Shown: positions 20,231 to 27,836 of the stretch, piece after piece
Position numbering within the stretch: the stretch's first letter is position 1
How the letters are laid out: each line of letters opens with the position of its first letter
Assembly (NCBI RefSeq): GCF_013459645.1
Contig: NZ_CP054861.1
Coordinates: forward strand, 3,212,001-3,276,000
DNA length: 64,000 nucleotides
From: Martelella sp. NC20
Lineage (GTDB): Bacteria > Pseudomonadota > Alphaproteobacteria > Rhizobiales > Rhizobiaceae
Reading direction: 5' to 3'
Notes under the pieces: model-generated
What the model was told of the DNA's origin: nothing
The model's input: only the letters and a program-made list of their open reading frames with translations
Databases searched by the model: none
Program-made: the position numbers and the translations under genes

Positions 20231-21295
20231 ATGAAGATCTTTGAATGTGATCATTGCGGAAAAGCCGTTTATTTCGACAATGATACCTGTGTCGCGTGCG
20301 GTCACCGGCTTGGCTTCGCGCCGAATGATATTGCCATGTATGCCGTCAAGCAGGGGGATCGCGATCTGTGGCACAAGGCGGACGACGCAAGCCGCCGGTT
20401 CAGGCTCTGCGAGAACACCAAGTCCGGCGTGTGCAACTGGCTGGTCGATGAAGACGACGACGAGACATTCTGCCTGTCCTGCCGGCACAACAATCTGATA
20501 CCGGACACCACCACCGAAATCGGCCTCAGCCGTTTCAAGCGGATTGGCGCTGCCCAGCGGCACCTGTTTTATTCCCTGTTGCGCTGGGGCGTGGAAACGC
20601 CGACGCGCAAGCAGGACCCGGAAAACGGTCTCGTCTTCGATTTCCTGGAGGATAACGTCGCGGCTGACGGTTCGCTCACGCCGGCAATGACAGGCCATGA
20701 GGATGGGCTGATATCGTTGCGGGCGGCCGAGGCCGACGACGTCACCCGGGAAATCATCCGCGACCAGATGAACGAGCCCTACCGCACCATGCTGGGCCAT
20801 TTCCGGCATGAGGTCGGCCATTACATCTGGGACCTGCTGGTGCGCGACGACGGCCGGCTTGAAAGCTACCGCGCCGTCTTCGGCGATGAACGCGCCGACT
20901 ATCAGGAAGCGCTTGAGCAACATTACCGCAACGGCCCGCCGCCGAACTGGCCCGACCATCACGTCAGCGCCTATGCCGCGACGCATCCCTGGGAGGATTT
21001 CGCCGAAAGCTTCGCGCATTCGCTTCACATCGTCGATACGCTGGAGACCGCGCGTGCCTTCGGTCTTGCCGTCGACGATGCCCGGCTGGAACCGCTCGGC
21101 GACCCCTATAAATGCGTCAGCGGGAAGCGCCTCGCGGAAGCCTGGATACCCCTGACGATCGCGATGAACGCAATCCATCGCTCGATGGGGCAGCGGGATT
21201 TCTACCCCTTCGTCCTGACGCCGGAAATCGTCGCGAAGATAGACTACATCATCAGGATGCTGAACGGCCCCAAGTCCAGAGCAAGCGCCGCTTAG
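20231..21295 (+). CDS. Zinc-ribbon metallopeptidase (putative zinc-binding peptidase family)
   Basis: A 354-residue protein with an N-terminal zinc ribbon (CDHCGKAVYFDNDTCVACG), a second Cys pair (CLSC), and the metallopeptidase motif FRHEVGHYIWD with a downstream acidic helix (HPWEDFAESFAHSLH) that can supply the third zinc ligand. It matches the family annotated as putative zinc-binding metallopeptidase (DUF4344/Mx type). No signal peptide, so it is cytoplasmic; the substrate is unknown. The ATG at 20231 follows GAGGCCTCC. Its TAG stop is formed by the first bases of a family A repeat. Confidence 0.85.
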   Translation: MKIFECDHCGKAVYFDNDTCVACGHRLGFAPNDIAMYAVKQGDRDLWHKADDASRRFRLCENTKSGVCNWLVDEDDDETFCLSCRHNNLIPDTTTEIGLSRFKRIGAAQRHLFYSLLRWGVETPTRKQDPENGLVFDFLEDNVAADGSLTPAMTGHEDGLISLRAAEADDVTREIIRDQMNEPYRTMLGHFRHEVGHYIWDLLVRDDGRLESYRAVFGDERADYQEALEQHYRNGPPPNWPDHHVSAYAATHPWEDFAESFAHSLHIVDTLETARAFGLAVDDARLEPLGDPYKCVSGKRLAEAWIPLTIAMNAIHRSMGQRDFYPFVLTPEIVAKIDYIIRMLNGPKSRASAA

Positions 21296-21398
21296 AGCGT
21301 CGGGCGAAAAAGTGGAATCCGGTTTTTCGTTAACCCGACGCGTCAAAATAAAGAATCTAGAGCATCGGGCGATGCCAATTAATCGCCCGATGCTCTAG
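21293..21398 (+). repeat. Family A palindromic repeat, copy 2
   Basis: It starts at the stop codon of the metallopeptidase gene with TAGAGCGTCGGGCGAAAAAG and ends CGCCCGATGCTCTA. The right part is an 18-bp perfect stem (21356-21373 with 21382-21399). It is nearly identical to the copy at 10924. The outer ends, TAGAGCGTCGGGCG and the inverse of CGCCCGATGCTCTA, differ at one base, as expected of a MITE with terminal inverted repeats. Confidence 0.88.
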
Positions 21399-21408
21399 AC
21401 TGCAGGCG

Positions 21409-21427
21409 AGCCTGGCAGAGTCGGGCT
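21409..21427 (+). repeat. Left copy of the hairpin flanking the family B element
   Basis: AGCCTGGCAGAGTCGGGCT matches 16 of 19 bases with GGCCCGGCAGAGCCGGGCT at 22801-22819. The two lie directly outside the two ends of the family B element, like a target duplication. The right copy is a cleaner hairpin. Confidence 0.55.
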
Positions 21428-21463
21428 CAGTTTGTTGACAACCCATCTTTTTTACGGACGTCA

Positions 21464-22414
21464 TCAACTCTGTTGGCTTAGCTGGTCTCTGAACCTTGCA
21501 TTCAATGTGATGACTATCTTTCGCATGACCGCGGCGAGGGCGACGATTGGCTTTTTACCGTTGTGGATGAGGCGTTTGTAGAATTCGACGAATTCGCCCC
21601 TTCCTTGTGCGGCCTGCATGGCGGGCATGAACAGGATCGTTCGCACGGCTGGCCGTCCACCGCGCATCCTGCGGTAGCCGATCTTGTTGCCGCTTTCGTT
21701 TGGATGAGGCGCCAGGCCCGCCAGAGCCGCTGCTTGCTTTCGGTCCATCTTCCCCAGTTCCGGTATGGCGGCAATGAGGGCTGCGGCCGTCGTTTCGCCG
21801 ATACCCTTCATGGCGGTTGCGGTCCTGGCCCTCTGCACAAGGGATGCGGAGCGCATCAGCGCACTGATGGCTTTGTCGACAAGCACGATCTGCCGGTTGA
21901 GGACAGTGAGCAGGGCCTTGAAGGTGGCGGCCAGGTCGCGCCCGCCCAGTTCGCGCGCGCTTGGGGCCTTGGCGCGATTCTGCTCGGCCACCCTCATGGC
22001 CACCAGATCGGCGCGGCGGCGCACGAGAGCCTTGAGCCTTGCCTCACAGGGGTCCTCCGCATGCCATAAAGGCAGGGTTGCCCATCGCTCCAGCCCATAG
22101 GCGACCATTTCCCGCGCATCGATCGCATCGCTCTTGCCCAAGCGGCCGCGTGACCGGATGAAAGCCTTGAGCTTGCGTGTGTCGGCGCGATGGAGCGGAA
22201 GTTTCAGGCCCCGGCATTCTTCCATCAAGATGATCTCGTAGCCGCCGGTGGGCTCGCAAATGACCAGGTCGACATCGCACTTTCGCAGGAAGTGCCGGAT
22301 CTGTTTTCGCTGGTTGGGAATGACCGTCGCGATGCGGCCGTCAAAAACGGCGATGGTGTCCTTGGCGACATCGACGCCAAGGCAACGGCACGGGGGATGA
22401 TGCAAAAAGGTCAT
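21464..22414 (-). CDS. IS110-family transposase (DEDD bridge-RNA-guided recombinase)
   Basis: A 316-residue recombinase with a RuvC-like N-terminal domain and a C-terminal Transposase_20 (Tnp) domain. The DEDD acids are visible: Asp15 (GVDVAKD), Glu54 (CEPTGGYE), Asp96 and Asp99 (KSDAIDA). The C-terminal part has GIGETTAAALIAAIPELG, an HhH-like segment, and APHPNESGNKIGYRRMRGGR, where the catalytic serine of this family lies. The ATG at 22414 has AGAGGAT upstream and begins just before the RuvC core; 40 upstream codons in the frame fall in the RNA region and are unlikely to be translated. The TGA stop overlaps the ATC core at the element's end. No frameshift or stop is seen, so it looks intact. 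Confidence 0.93.
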   Translation of the reverse strand: MTFLHHPPCRCLGVDVAKDTIAVFDGRIATVIPNQRKQIRHFLRKCDVDLVICEPTGGYEIILMEECRGLKLPLHRADTRKLKAFIRSRGRLGKSDAIDAREMVAYGLERWATLPLWHAEDPCEARLKALVRRRADLVAMRVAEQNRAKAPSARELGGRDLAATFKALLTVLNRQIVLVDKAISALMRSASLVQRARTATAMKGIGETTAAALIAAIPELGKMDRKQAAALAGLAPHPNESGNKIGYRRMRGGRPAVRTILFMPAMQAAQGRGEFVEFYKRLIHNGKKPIVALAAVMRKIVITLNARFRDQLSQQS

Positions 22415-22440
22415 GGTGATGCTATCCTCTCTAGGCTTCG

Positions 22441-22590
22441 GATTGTTTGCGGGCGTGCCAGGCAGCGGCCCAATCAACTCTCCAAGCGATGGCAGAGTGC
22501 GGCAGTGACCTTGATGACGTCGGGTGTTGCCCAATCCTCGGACGGTCGCCTGCCACAGCAGCTGCGGGCTGTGAAAGAGCCCGCAGCTGC
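22441..22590 (-). ncRNA. Predicted IS110 bridge RNA
   Basis: Read on the minus strand, the order is: a 5' hairpin (22590-22578 with 22570-22558, 13 bp, 7-base loop); a target loop with CCGAGGAT (22541-22534), a small GGG/CCC hairpin and GACGTCATC (22521-22513); and a donor loop with AGAGTTGAT (22481-22473), a GGGC/GCCC hairpin and CAAACAATC (22449-22441). The target guides match 22621-22628 and 21457-21465, the two halves of the insertion site. The donor guides match 21463-21471 and 22615-22623, the two element ends. In each loop one guide pairs with the top strand and the other with the bottom strand, and both include the ATC core. This is the known IS621 bridge RNA architecture. Transcript ends are estimates. 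Confidence 0.85.
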
Positions 22591-22596
22591 GCCAAC

Positions 22597-22602
22597 ATCA
22601 TA
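22597..22602 (-). promoter_or_regulatory. -10 box for the bridge RNA; promoter improved in the circular form
   Basis: TATGAT on the minus strand lies 6-7 bases before the 5' hairpin. In the inserted state the hexamer 17 bases upstream is AGGATT, from the target. When the two ends are joined, the transposase end supplies TTGATT at that spot, giving TTGATT-17-TATGAT. IS110 relatives are known to make junction promoters this way; here it is inferred from sequence. Confidence 0.6.
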
Positions 22603-22800
22603 ACCTGCATTCAACAAACAATCCTCGGGCTTGACCGGAGGATCTATCACGGTTCAGCACGAGCGGCGTTGGCGTTTCGTAATGTACGGCATTTGAATGG
22701 CTCTTCGGCCGAGGCACTCGTCGTGTCGATGCGTGCTTAGATGCTCGGGACAAGCCCGAGCATGACGGCCGAGAGAGGAGCGGGCTTTGTCAGCAGTCTG

Positions 22801-22819
22801 GGCCCGGCAGAGCCGGGCT
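22801..22819 (+). repeat. Right copy of the hairpin flanking the family B element
   Basis: GGCCCGGCAGAGCCGGGCT folds as GCCCGGC/GCCGGGC and repeats the sequence at 21409-21427 with three differences. The 69 bases from here to the next gene hold nothing else recognised. Confidence 0.55.
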
Positions 22820-22888
22820 CTGCTTGTCGCGTGAGACATACTCGTGCTCAGGCAGGTGCGCGGTAAACGCGGCCTTGCTCGGCGTTTC

Positions 22889-25780
22889 TCAGCTTCCGCC
22901 GCCTTCCCGCAGAAGCCGGGTGGCGGCGGATGAGGCGATGGCGCCGCCGTATATCGGGCCGGTCGCATAGGTGCAGCCGGCTTCGGCAAAGGCGGCGGCG
23001 TCGGCCTCATTGTCCAGATCGCTAATCCCGGTTGTCGTGCCGAGGCGGCCAGCAAGATCGCTGAACGCCTTGACGATGTCCACCTGTGGTTCCTGATTGT
23101 GCTTGAAGATCGCGCTGTCGACATAGGTTGCGTCGAAGCGGAAGCTCTTCAGCAGCGTCAGCGAGCCGTGACCGTTGCCGAAGCCCGAAAGCGTGACGCC
23201 CGCGCCGATGGTGCGCAGATACTGCAATGCCAGCTTGGCCTGTTCCGGCGCTTCCTGCACGATATCCTCGGGAATGGAAAACACGATCTGGCGCGGCGCG
23301 ACTTCGGATTCGCGCACGATGCTTTCGAGCTCGATCAGCGTGCTGGTTCTCAGCATTTCATTGCTATTGAGCTCGATCATCACAAATGGACGGATGTTGG
23401 CGACGGATTGCTGCCATGCCGCAACATCACTTGCAGCCTGCCGGGCGGTATAGAGAATAAGTTCCGCGGAGCGACCACTTTCCCGGCTGAGCTCGAAAAT
23501 CTCACCGGCGGAGACATCGCCACGCTGGGGATGCTTCCAGTTGAGCGAGCAACTGAAGCCGACGAGCTTCTGCCCCTCGAACTTCACGATCGGCTGGTAG
23601 AGCACCGCCATCTCCTGGCGGTCGATCGCCCGGCCAAGATCGGCTTGCAGCTGCTTGCGTTCGTCATCAAGCATTCTGAGCGCCGGCCGATAGGTTTCGA
23701 CCGCGTTGCCGCCCATGCGCTTGGCGCGCAGCATCGCAAGCCGGGCATCCTCGAGAAACGCCTCGGCGGTTTCGTGATCGTCGTGCCATGAGGCGATGCC
23801 GATTGCCGCCGTGAGGGCGATCTCGCGGTTCTCGAACGTGATCGGCACATCGATCGCGGCGGTCAGCGCATCGGTGAATTCGGCGATGGCATCAGGCTCG
23901 TTGTGGGATTGCAGGATGATGGCGAAGCTGCTGCCCCATATCCGTGACAGCGTATCCTCCGGCTTCAGCAGCCGCTGGATACGGCGCGTCAGCGCGATCA
24001 GGATATTGTCGCCGGCGGCGAAGCCGAGCGTCTCGTTGATTTCCTTGAACCGGTCGATATCCGCCACGATCAGCGTCGGGTGGAGATGCGGCGCCGTGCG
24101 CGACAACGCGATCAGCGATTGCAGGCGGTCGATGAGAATGGTGTGGTTCGGCAGGCCGGTCAGGTTGTCGATGACGGCATCCTGCAGCAGCCGCTGTGTC
24201 GAGACCTTCTGGTCGGTCTGGTCGCTCAGCGTGCCGACGCAGCGGATCACCTCGCCATCGGTGCTGAGCACCGGCCGGGCGCGGATCATCATGAAATGAT
24301 AATGCCCGTCATTGGCGCGCACGCGGAATTCGAGCTTCAGCCGACCGCGCCGCCATTCGAGGAACAGGTCGAGGGTGGAACGGAACCGGTCCCGGTCGGC
24401 GGGGTGGAGATATTGCAGCCATGTCCGCGCCGGGCCGTTGAGCGCGCCGGGCGAAAGGCCGAGCTTGGGCGCGAAATCGGGTTCGGTGACGATCCGGTCG
24501 CGGCCGACATCCCAGTCCCATACCGTGGCGTCGGTGCCGAGAAAGGCAAGCGCCTGACGCTCGAGATCGGAGAACAGGCCCGGCTGGTAGACCCCGCCGG
24601 CAAAGGCGTGCTGGATCACGGTGAAACCGAGCAGCAGCACGATCAGCACCAGTCCGCCATCGAGCGCGGGCTGAACGATGTCGTTGTCGATCCTGCCCGT
24701 CACGGCCATGTATCCGGCAAACAGCCAGGCCACGATCAGCGCCCAGGCGGGCATCAGCAGGATCGCGCGGTCATAGCGCCTGAAACTCAGATAGAACATC
24801 AGCGCGATGCCGGCGAGGACGGTTGCGGCAAACGAGACGCGCGCGATGCCGGCCGCCGCCGAAGGATCGAACAGCGCCACGCCGAACAGCGCCATCAGCA
24901 GCACGCCCCAGGCGGCTGTCCCATAGCCGAGCTGGGCGTGCCAGCGCGCCAGATTGAGATAGGTGAACAGGAAGACCACCAGCGAGAAGGCGATCGCGAC
25001 ATCGGCGCTCGCCCGCCATATCCGTTGATCGGACGCCGATAACGGTATGATCTGGTTCAGAAAATTGAAATCGATCGCAACATAGAGCAGCACCGACCAT
25101 GCAAGCATGGCGGTCGCCGGCAGCACCGAGGTTCCCTTGACCACGAACAGGATGCTCAGGAACACCGCAAGCAGGCCGGCGATCCCCAGAACGATGCCGT
25201 GGTAGAGCGTGAAGGCGTTTTCGGTATCCTTGTAGGCTTCCGGTTCCCACATGTAGAGCTGCGGCAGTTCCGCGCTGTTCAGTTCCGCCACGAAGGTGAT
25301 CACCGATCCGGGATTGAGCGTGATCGAAAACACGTCGGCGTCGTCGCTGTTGACGCGGTTCAGCGCAAACCCCTCGCTTGGCGTGATCGCCTCGATCCTT
25401 GACGAGCCGAGATCCGGCCAGAACAGGCCGGAGCCGACGAGGCGAAAATGCGGCGCGACGATCAGGCGATCGAGCTGCTCGTCGGAAATATTGGCAAGCG
25501 AAAACACCGCCCAGTCGCCGGCATGGTTGTTGCCGGTGGAGCGGACCTCGATGCGACGCCGGATGCCGTTCGGGTCGGGTATCGTCGAGATCTGGAACGT
25601 GTCGCCCTCATTGGGATAAAGCTCGACCTGGGAGGTCAGGTCGATGGCGACGTCGCCGCGTGACACTTCGACCGGTTCGAGCGAAAATGCGGGCACCGCC
25701 ACGGCGAAGAACGCGAGGATCGCGATAATCAGGGCCTGAAGCTTTCGGCAGAACCAGCCGGTGAGGGGGGACATTGGCAT
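22889..25780 (-). CDS. Membrane protein with 7TM sensor, PAS, degenerate GGDEF and degenerate EAL domains
   Basis: A 963-residue signalling protein. It has a signal-anchor (about 13-33), a periplasmic domain to about 185 resembling 7TMR-DISM extracellular domains, seven or eight membrane helices (about 190-395), a PAS domain (about 405-520), GGDEF (about 525-695) and EAL (about 715-955). The GGDEF signature is replaced by WGSSF (615-619). The EAL signature reads SCSLNW (743-748), so its glutamate is a serine, and the DDFG loop is SGFG (865-868). Both active sites therefore look dead. It probably acts as a c-di-GMP receptor or a scaffold whose sensor controls a partner. Other family positions (DIDRFKEINET, LYQPIVKFEG) are preserved, so it is not a decaying pseudogene. 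Confidence 0.88.
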   Translation of the reverse strand: MPMSPLTGWFCRKLQALIIAILAFFAVAVPAFSLEPVEVSRGDVAIDLTSQVELYPNEGDTFQISTIPDPNGIRRRIEVRSTGNNHAGDWAVFSLANISDEQLDRLIVAPHFRLVGSGLFWPDLGSSRIEAITPSEGFALNRVNSDDADVFSITLNPGSVITFVAELNSAELPQLYMWEPEAYKDTENAFTLYHGIVLGIAGLLAVFLSILFVVKGTSVLPATAMLAWSVLLYVAIDFNFLNQIIPLSASDQRIWRASADVAIAFSLVVFLFTYLNLARWHAQLGYGTAAWGVLLMALFGVALFDPSAAAGIARVSFAATVLAGIALMFYLSFRRYDRAILLMPAWALIVAWLFAGYMAVTGRIDNDIVQPALDGGLVLIVLLLGFTVIQHAFAGGVYQPGLFSDLERQALAFLGTDATVWDWDVGRDRIVTEPDFAPKLGLSPGALNGPARTWLQYLHPADRDRFRSTLDLFLEWRRGRLKLEFRVRANDGHYHFMMIRARPVLSTDGEVIRCVGTLSDQTDQKVSTQRLLQDAVIDNLTGLPNHTILIDRLQSLIALSRTAPHLHPTLIVADIDRFKEINETLGFAAGDNILIALTRRIQRLLKPEDTLSRIWGSSFAIILQSHNEPDAIAEFTDALTAAIDVPITFENREIALTAAIGIASWHDDHETAEAFLEDARLAMLRAKRMGGNAVETYRPALRMLDDERKQLQADLGRAIDRQEMAVLYQPIVKFEGQKLVGFSCSLNWKHPQRGDVSAGEIFELSRESGRSAELILYTARQAASDVAAWQQSVANIRPFVMIELNSNEMLRTSTLIELESIVRESEVAPRQIVFSIPEDIVQEAPEQAKLALQYLRTIGAGVTLSGFGNGHGSLTLLKSFRFDATYVDSAIFKHNQEPQVDIVKAFSDLAGRLGTTTGISDLDNEADAAAFAEAGCTYATGPIYGGAIASSAATRLLREGGGS

Positions 25781-25789
25781 CGGTGGTCT

Positions 25790-26401
25790 TCAATTCCCTT
25801 TGCGGTCGTAGTCGTCTTTGAGCAGGGCAAAGAGATGATGGTCCTGCCATTCGCCGTTGATGCGCAGATATTTGTGCAAATACCCCTCCCTGGTGAAGCC
25901 GGCTTTTTGCAACAGCGAAGCGCTGCGTATATTGGTGGGGATACAGGCCGCCTCGATCCGGTGCAACCTCAACTCATCGAAGATATAGCGTATTACGAGT
26001 TGAAGTGCGGCGAACATATGGCCTTTGCCGGCATATTGTTCGCCCATCCAGTAGCCAAGCACGCATGTCTGCGCCACGCCGCGCCGGATCAGGCCGATCG
26101 TGATGCCGCCAATCAGCGTCTCGGGGTTGTTCAGAAAGATGAAAAGCTGGATGCCGGAGCCCGCATCGAATTCGAGCTTGACGCGGGCGATGCGCTTGCG
26201 AAAACCGCGCTCGGTCATATCGGAGGGGCTCCAGACCGGCTCCCACGGTTGCAGGAACGCGCGAGAGCGGGTTCGAAGCGTCTTCCATTCGCCGAAATCC
26301 GATGCCCGCGGCAGCCGCAGCAGATGGTCCGTGGATTGCAGTGCGAATCGGTGGCGCCGGCGCGCCCGGGGCGAAAGCAGCAACGCAACCACGTCTGTCA
26401 C
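25790..26401 (-). CDS. RimJ-type GNAT N-acetyltransferase
   Basis: A 203-residue acetyltransferase resembling RimJ, which acetylates the N-terminus of ribosomal protein S5; other substrates are possible. The family pattern is LRLPRASDFGEWKTLRTRSRAFLQPWEP at the N-terminus, LGYWMGEQYAGKGHMFAALQL for acetyl-CoA binding, and RIEAACIPTNIRSASLLQKAGFTREGY near the C-terminus. It ends nine bases before the degenerate GGDEF-EAL gene on the same strand, so the two may be co-transcribed. Confidence 0.88.
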   Translation of the reverse strand: MTDVVALLLSPRARRRHRFALQSTDHLLRLPRASDFGEWKTLRTRSRAFLQPWEPVWSPSDMTERGFRKRIARVKLEFDAGSGIQLFIFLNNPETLIGGITIGLIRRGVAQTCVLGYWMGEQYAGKGHMFAALQLVIRYIFDELRLHRIEAACIPTNIRSASLLQKAGFTREGYLHKYLRINGEWQDHHLFALLKDDYDRKGN

Positions 26402-26509
26402 TCCGGCGGCCGGCTGCTTGAACCGCCGGATGCGCGCGCGAAGCCGTCCCGTGGTTCACGGCAAGCCGGCGCCGCCTTGCCGGCACGACCGGCTCTGCGG
26501 CCCTCTGGT

Positions 26510-27808
26510 CTACCCGGCCGCATTCACCGCCTGCTTGTGATTGAATGTGAGTCTGCCGGCGATATCCTCAAGCTGCGTCAGTTGCTCCAGCGGTCCGATC
26601 GCCGAAAGCGTCGGCGGCGCATCGTAGAAGGATCGGCCGGCAAGATCGGTCAGGCGGCGCGGCGTGATGCTTTCGATGCGCAGCATCATTTCCTCGTTGG
26701 GGATCGGCCGGCCCCAGAGCATCACCTGGCGGGCGATCTGTCCGGCGCGGGCGGCAGCGCTTTCCTGGCCCATCAGAAGCTGGGCCCGGATCTGCTGTCG
26801 CGCGCGTTCGATCTCGCTTTCGTCGAAATGATCGGCCGCGCGCTGCAATTCGTTCACGAGCACGGGCATCAGTTCGGGCAATTGCTCGCCGCCGGTTGCG
26901 GCATGGACCGCGAACACGCCCGAATCGGAAAAGCCCCAGTGGAAGGCATAGACCGAGTAGCACAGCCCCCTGATCTCGCGGACTTCCTGGAACAGGCGCG
27001 ACGACATGCCGCCGCCGAGGATATTGGCGAGAATCTGCGAGCAGTAGAAATCCTGCGCGTGATAGGCCGGCCCCTCGAAGCCGAGGATGACCTGCGCATC
27101 CGAAAGCGTGCGGCTTTCGCGCACCTCACCGCCGGTATAGATCGCGGTTTCCATATGCGGCGGCGTTTCGGGTTTGCGCGGCAGCGCCGCGAAGCGCTCG
27201 TCCACCATCCGCACGAAGGCCTGATGATCGATCGCGCCGGTGGCGACGATGAAGATGCGGTCGGTGGTGTAGTTGCGGGCGAGATAGCGGCGGATATCGT
27301 CCGGCGTGAACGCCATCACCGTCTCCGGGGTGCCGAGGATCGGCCGCCCGATGGTCTGGTCGCGAAACGCCGCGCCCGCGAAATTGTCGAACACGACGTC
27401 GTCGGGAATGTCGCTGGCGGCGCCGATCTCCTGCATGATCACGTTCTTCTCGCGCGCCAGTTCATCTTCTTCGAAGGCCGAGCCGGTGAGAATATCGGCG
27501 AGGATATCGACGGCGAGCGGAACGTGATCCTTCAGCACGCGGGCGTAATAGGATGTTGTCTCGGTGGATGTCGCGGCGTTGACCTCACCGCCGACATTCT
27601 CGATCTCCTCGGCGATCTGGCGGGCGGTGCGGCGCTTTGTGCCCTTGAACGCCATGTGTTCCAGAAGATGGGCGATGCCGTGCTCGTTTTGCAACTCGTT
27701 GCGTGAACCCGACTTGATCCAGGTTCCGATCGCGACGCTTTCGATATGGGGCATGTTCTGGGTAACGACGGTCAACCCGGAAGAAAGCCGGGTGTACTCT
27801 ACTGTCAT
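26510..27808 (-). CDS. M16-family zinc protease (mitochondrial processing peptidase-like)
   Basis: A 432-residue pitrilysin-fold peptidase. The inverted zinc motif HLLEH is at residues 47-51, with the further acid in NVIMQEIGAASD downstream. The N-terminus (MTVEYTRLSSGLTVVTQNMPHIESVAIG) has no signal peptide. Rhizobial proteins of this kind are close to the bacterial ancestor of the mitochondrial processing peptidase; the natural substrates are not known. It lies 28 bases after thrC on the same strand, a conserved thrC-M16 pair in Rhizobiales. Confidence 0.93.
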   Translation of the reverse strand: MTVEYTRLSSGLTVVTQNMPHIESVAIGTWIKSGSRNELQNEHGIAHLLEHMAFKGTKRRTARQIAEEIENVGGEVNAATSTETTSYYARVLKDHVPLAVDILADILTGSAFEEDELAREKNVIMQEIGAASDIPDDVVFDNFAGAAFRDQTIGRPILGTPETVMAFTPDDIRRYLARNYTTDRIFIVATGAIDHQAFVRMVDERFAALPRKPETPPHMETAIYTGGEVRESRTLSDAQVILGFEGPAYHAQDFYCSQILANILGGGMSSRLFQEVREIRGLCYSVYAFHWGFSDSGVFAVHAATGGEQLPELMPVLVNELQRAADHFDESEIERARQQIRAQLLMGQESAAARAGQIARQVMLWGRPIPNEEMMLRIESITPRRLTDLAGRSFYDAPPTLSAIGPLEQLTQLEDIAGRLTFNHKQAVNAAG

Positions 27809-27836
27809 GCGGTCCTGCTTTCGTTTTGATCAGTGC

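Larger units (their letters stand above)
21463..22623 (-). mobile_element. IS110-family insertion sequence
   Basis: The element is about 1158 bp, flanked by the trinucleotide ATC (21463-21465 and 22621-22623), without terminal inverted repeats. The recombinase gene ends flush with one end, and about 200 bases of non-coding DNA precede it, the layout of the IS110 subgroup (IS621-like) rather than IS1111. The boundaries come from comparing the two flanks with intact family B copies and agree with the guide sequences described in the RNA entry. Confidence 0.88.
21428..22800. repeat. Family B palindromic element split by an IS110 insertion
   Basis: The left part (21428-21465) starts CAGTTTGTTGACAA and the right part (22621-22800) ends TTTGTCAGCAGTCTG, the inverse with few changes. 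Removing the IS restores GACGTC-ATC-CTCGGGCTTGACC, the left palindrome of this family as seen at 30045 and 48705. The right part also contains the second palindrome, GATGCTCGGGACAAGCCCGA. Confidence 0.82.

Noticed and set aside
22415..22534. N-terminal extension of the IS110 recombinase by 40 codons.
   Set aside because: The extension reads through the predicted bridge RNA donor and target loops and has no similarity to the recombinase family.
22601..22888. A possible small gene or tRNA between the IS and the GGDEF-EAL gene.
   Set aside because: The region is explained by the right half of a family B element and a duplicated hairpin; no cloverleaf or coding potential was seen.
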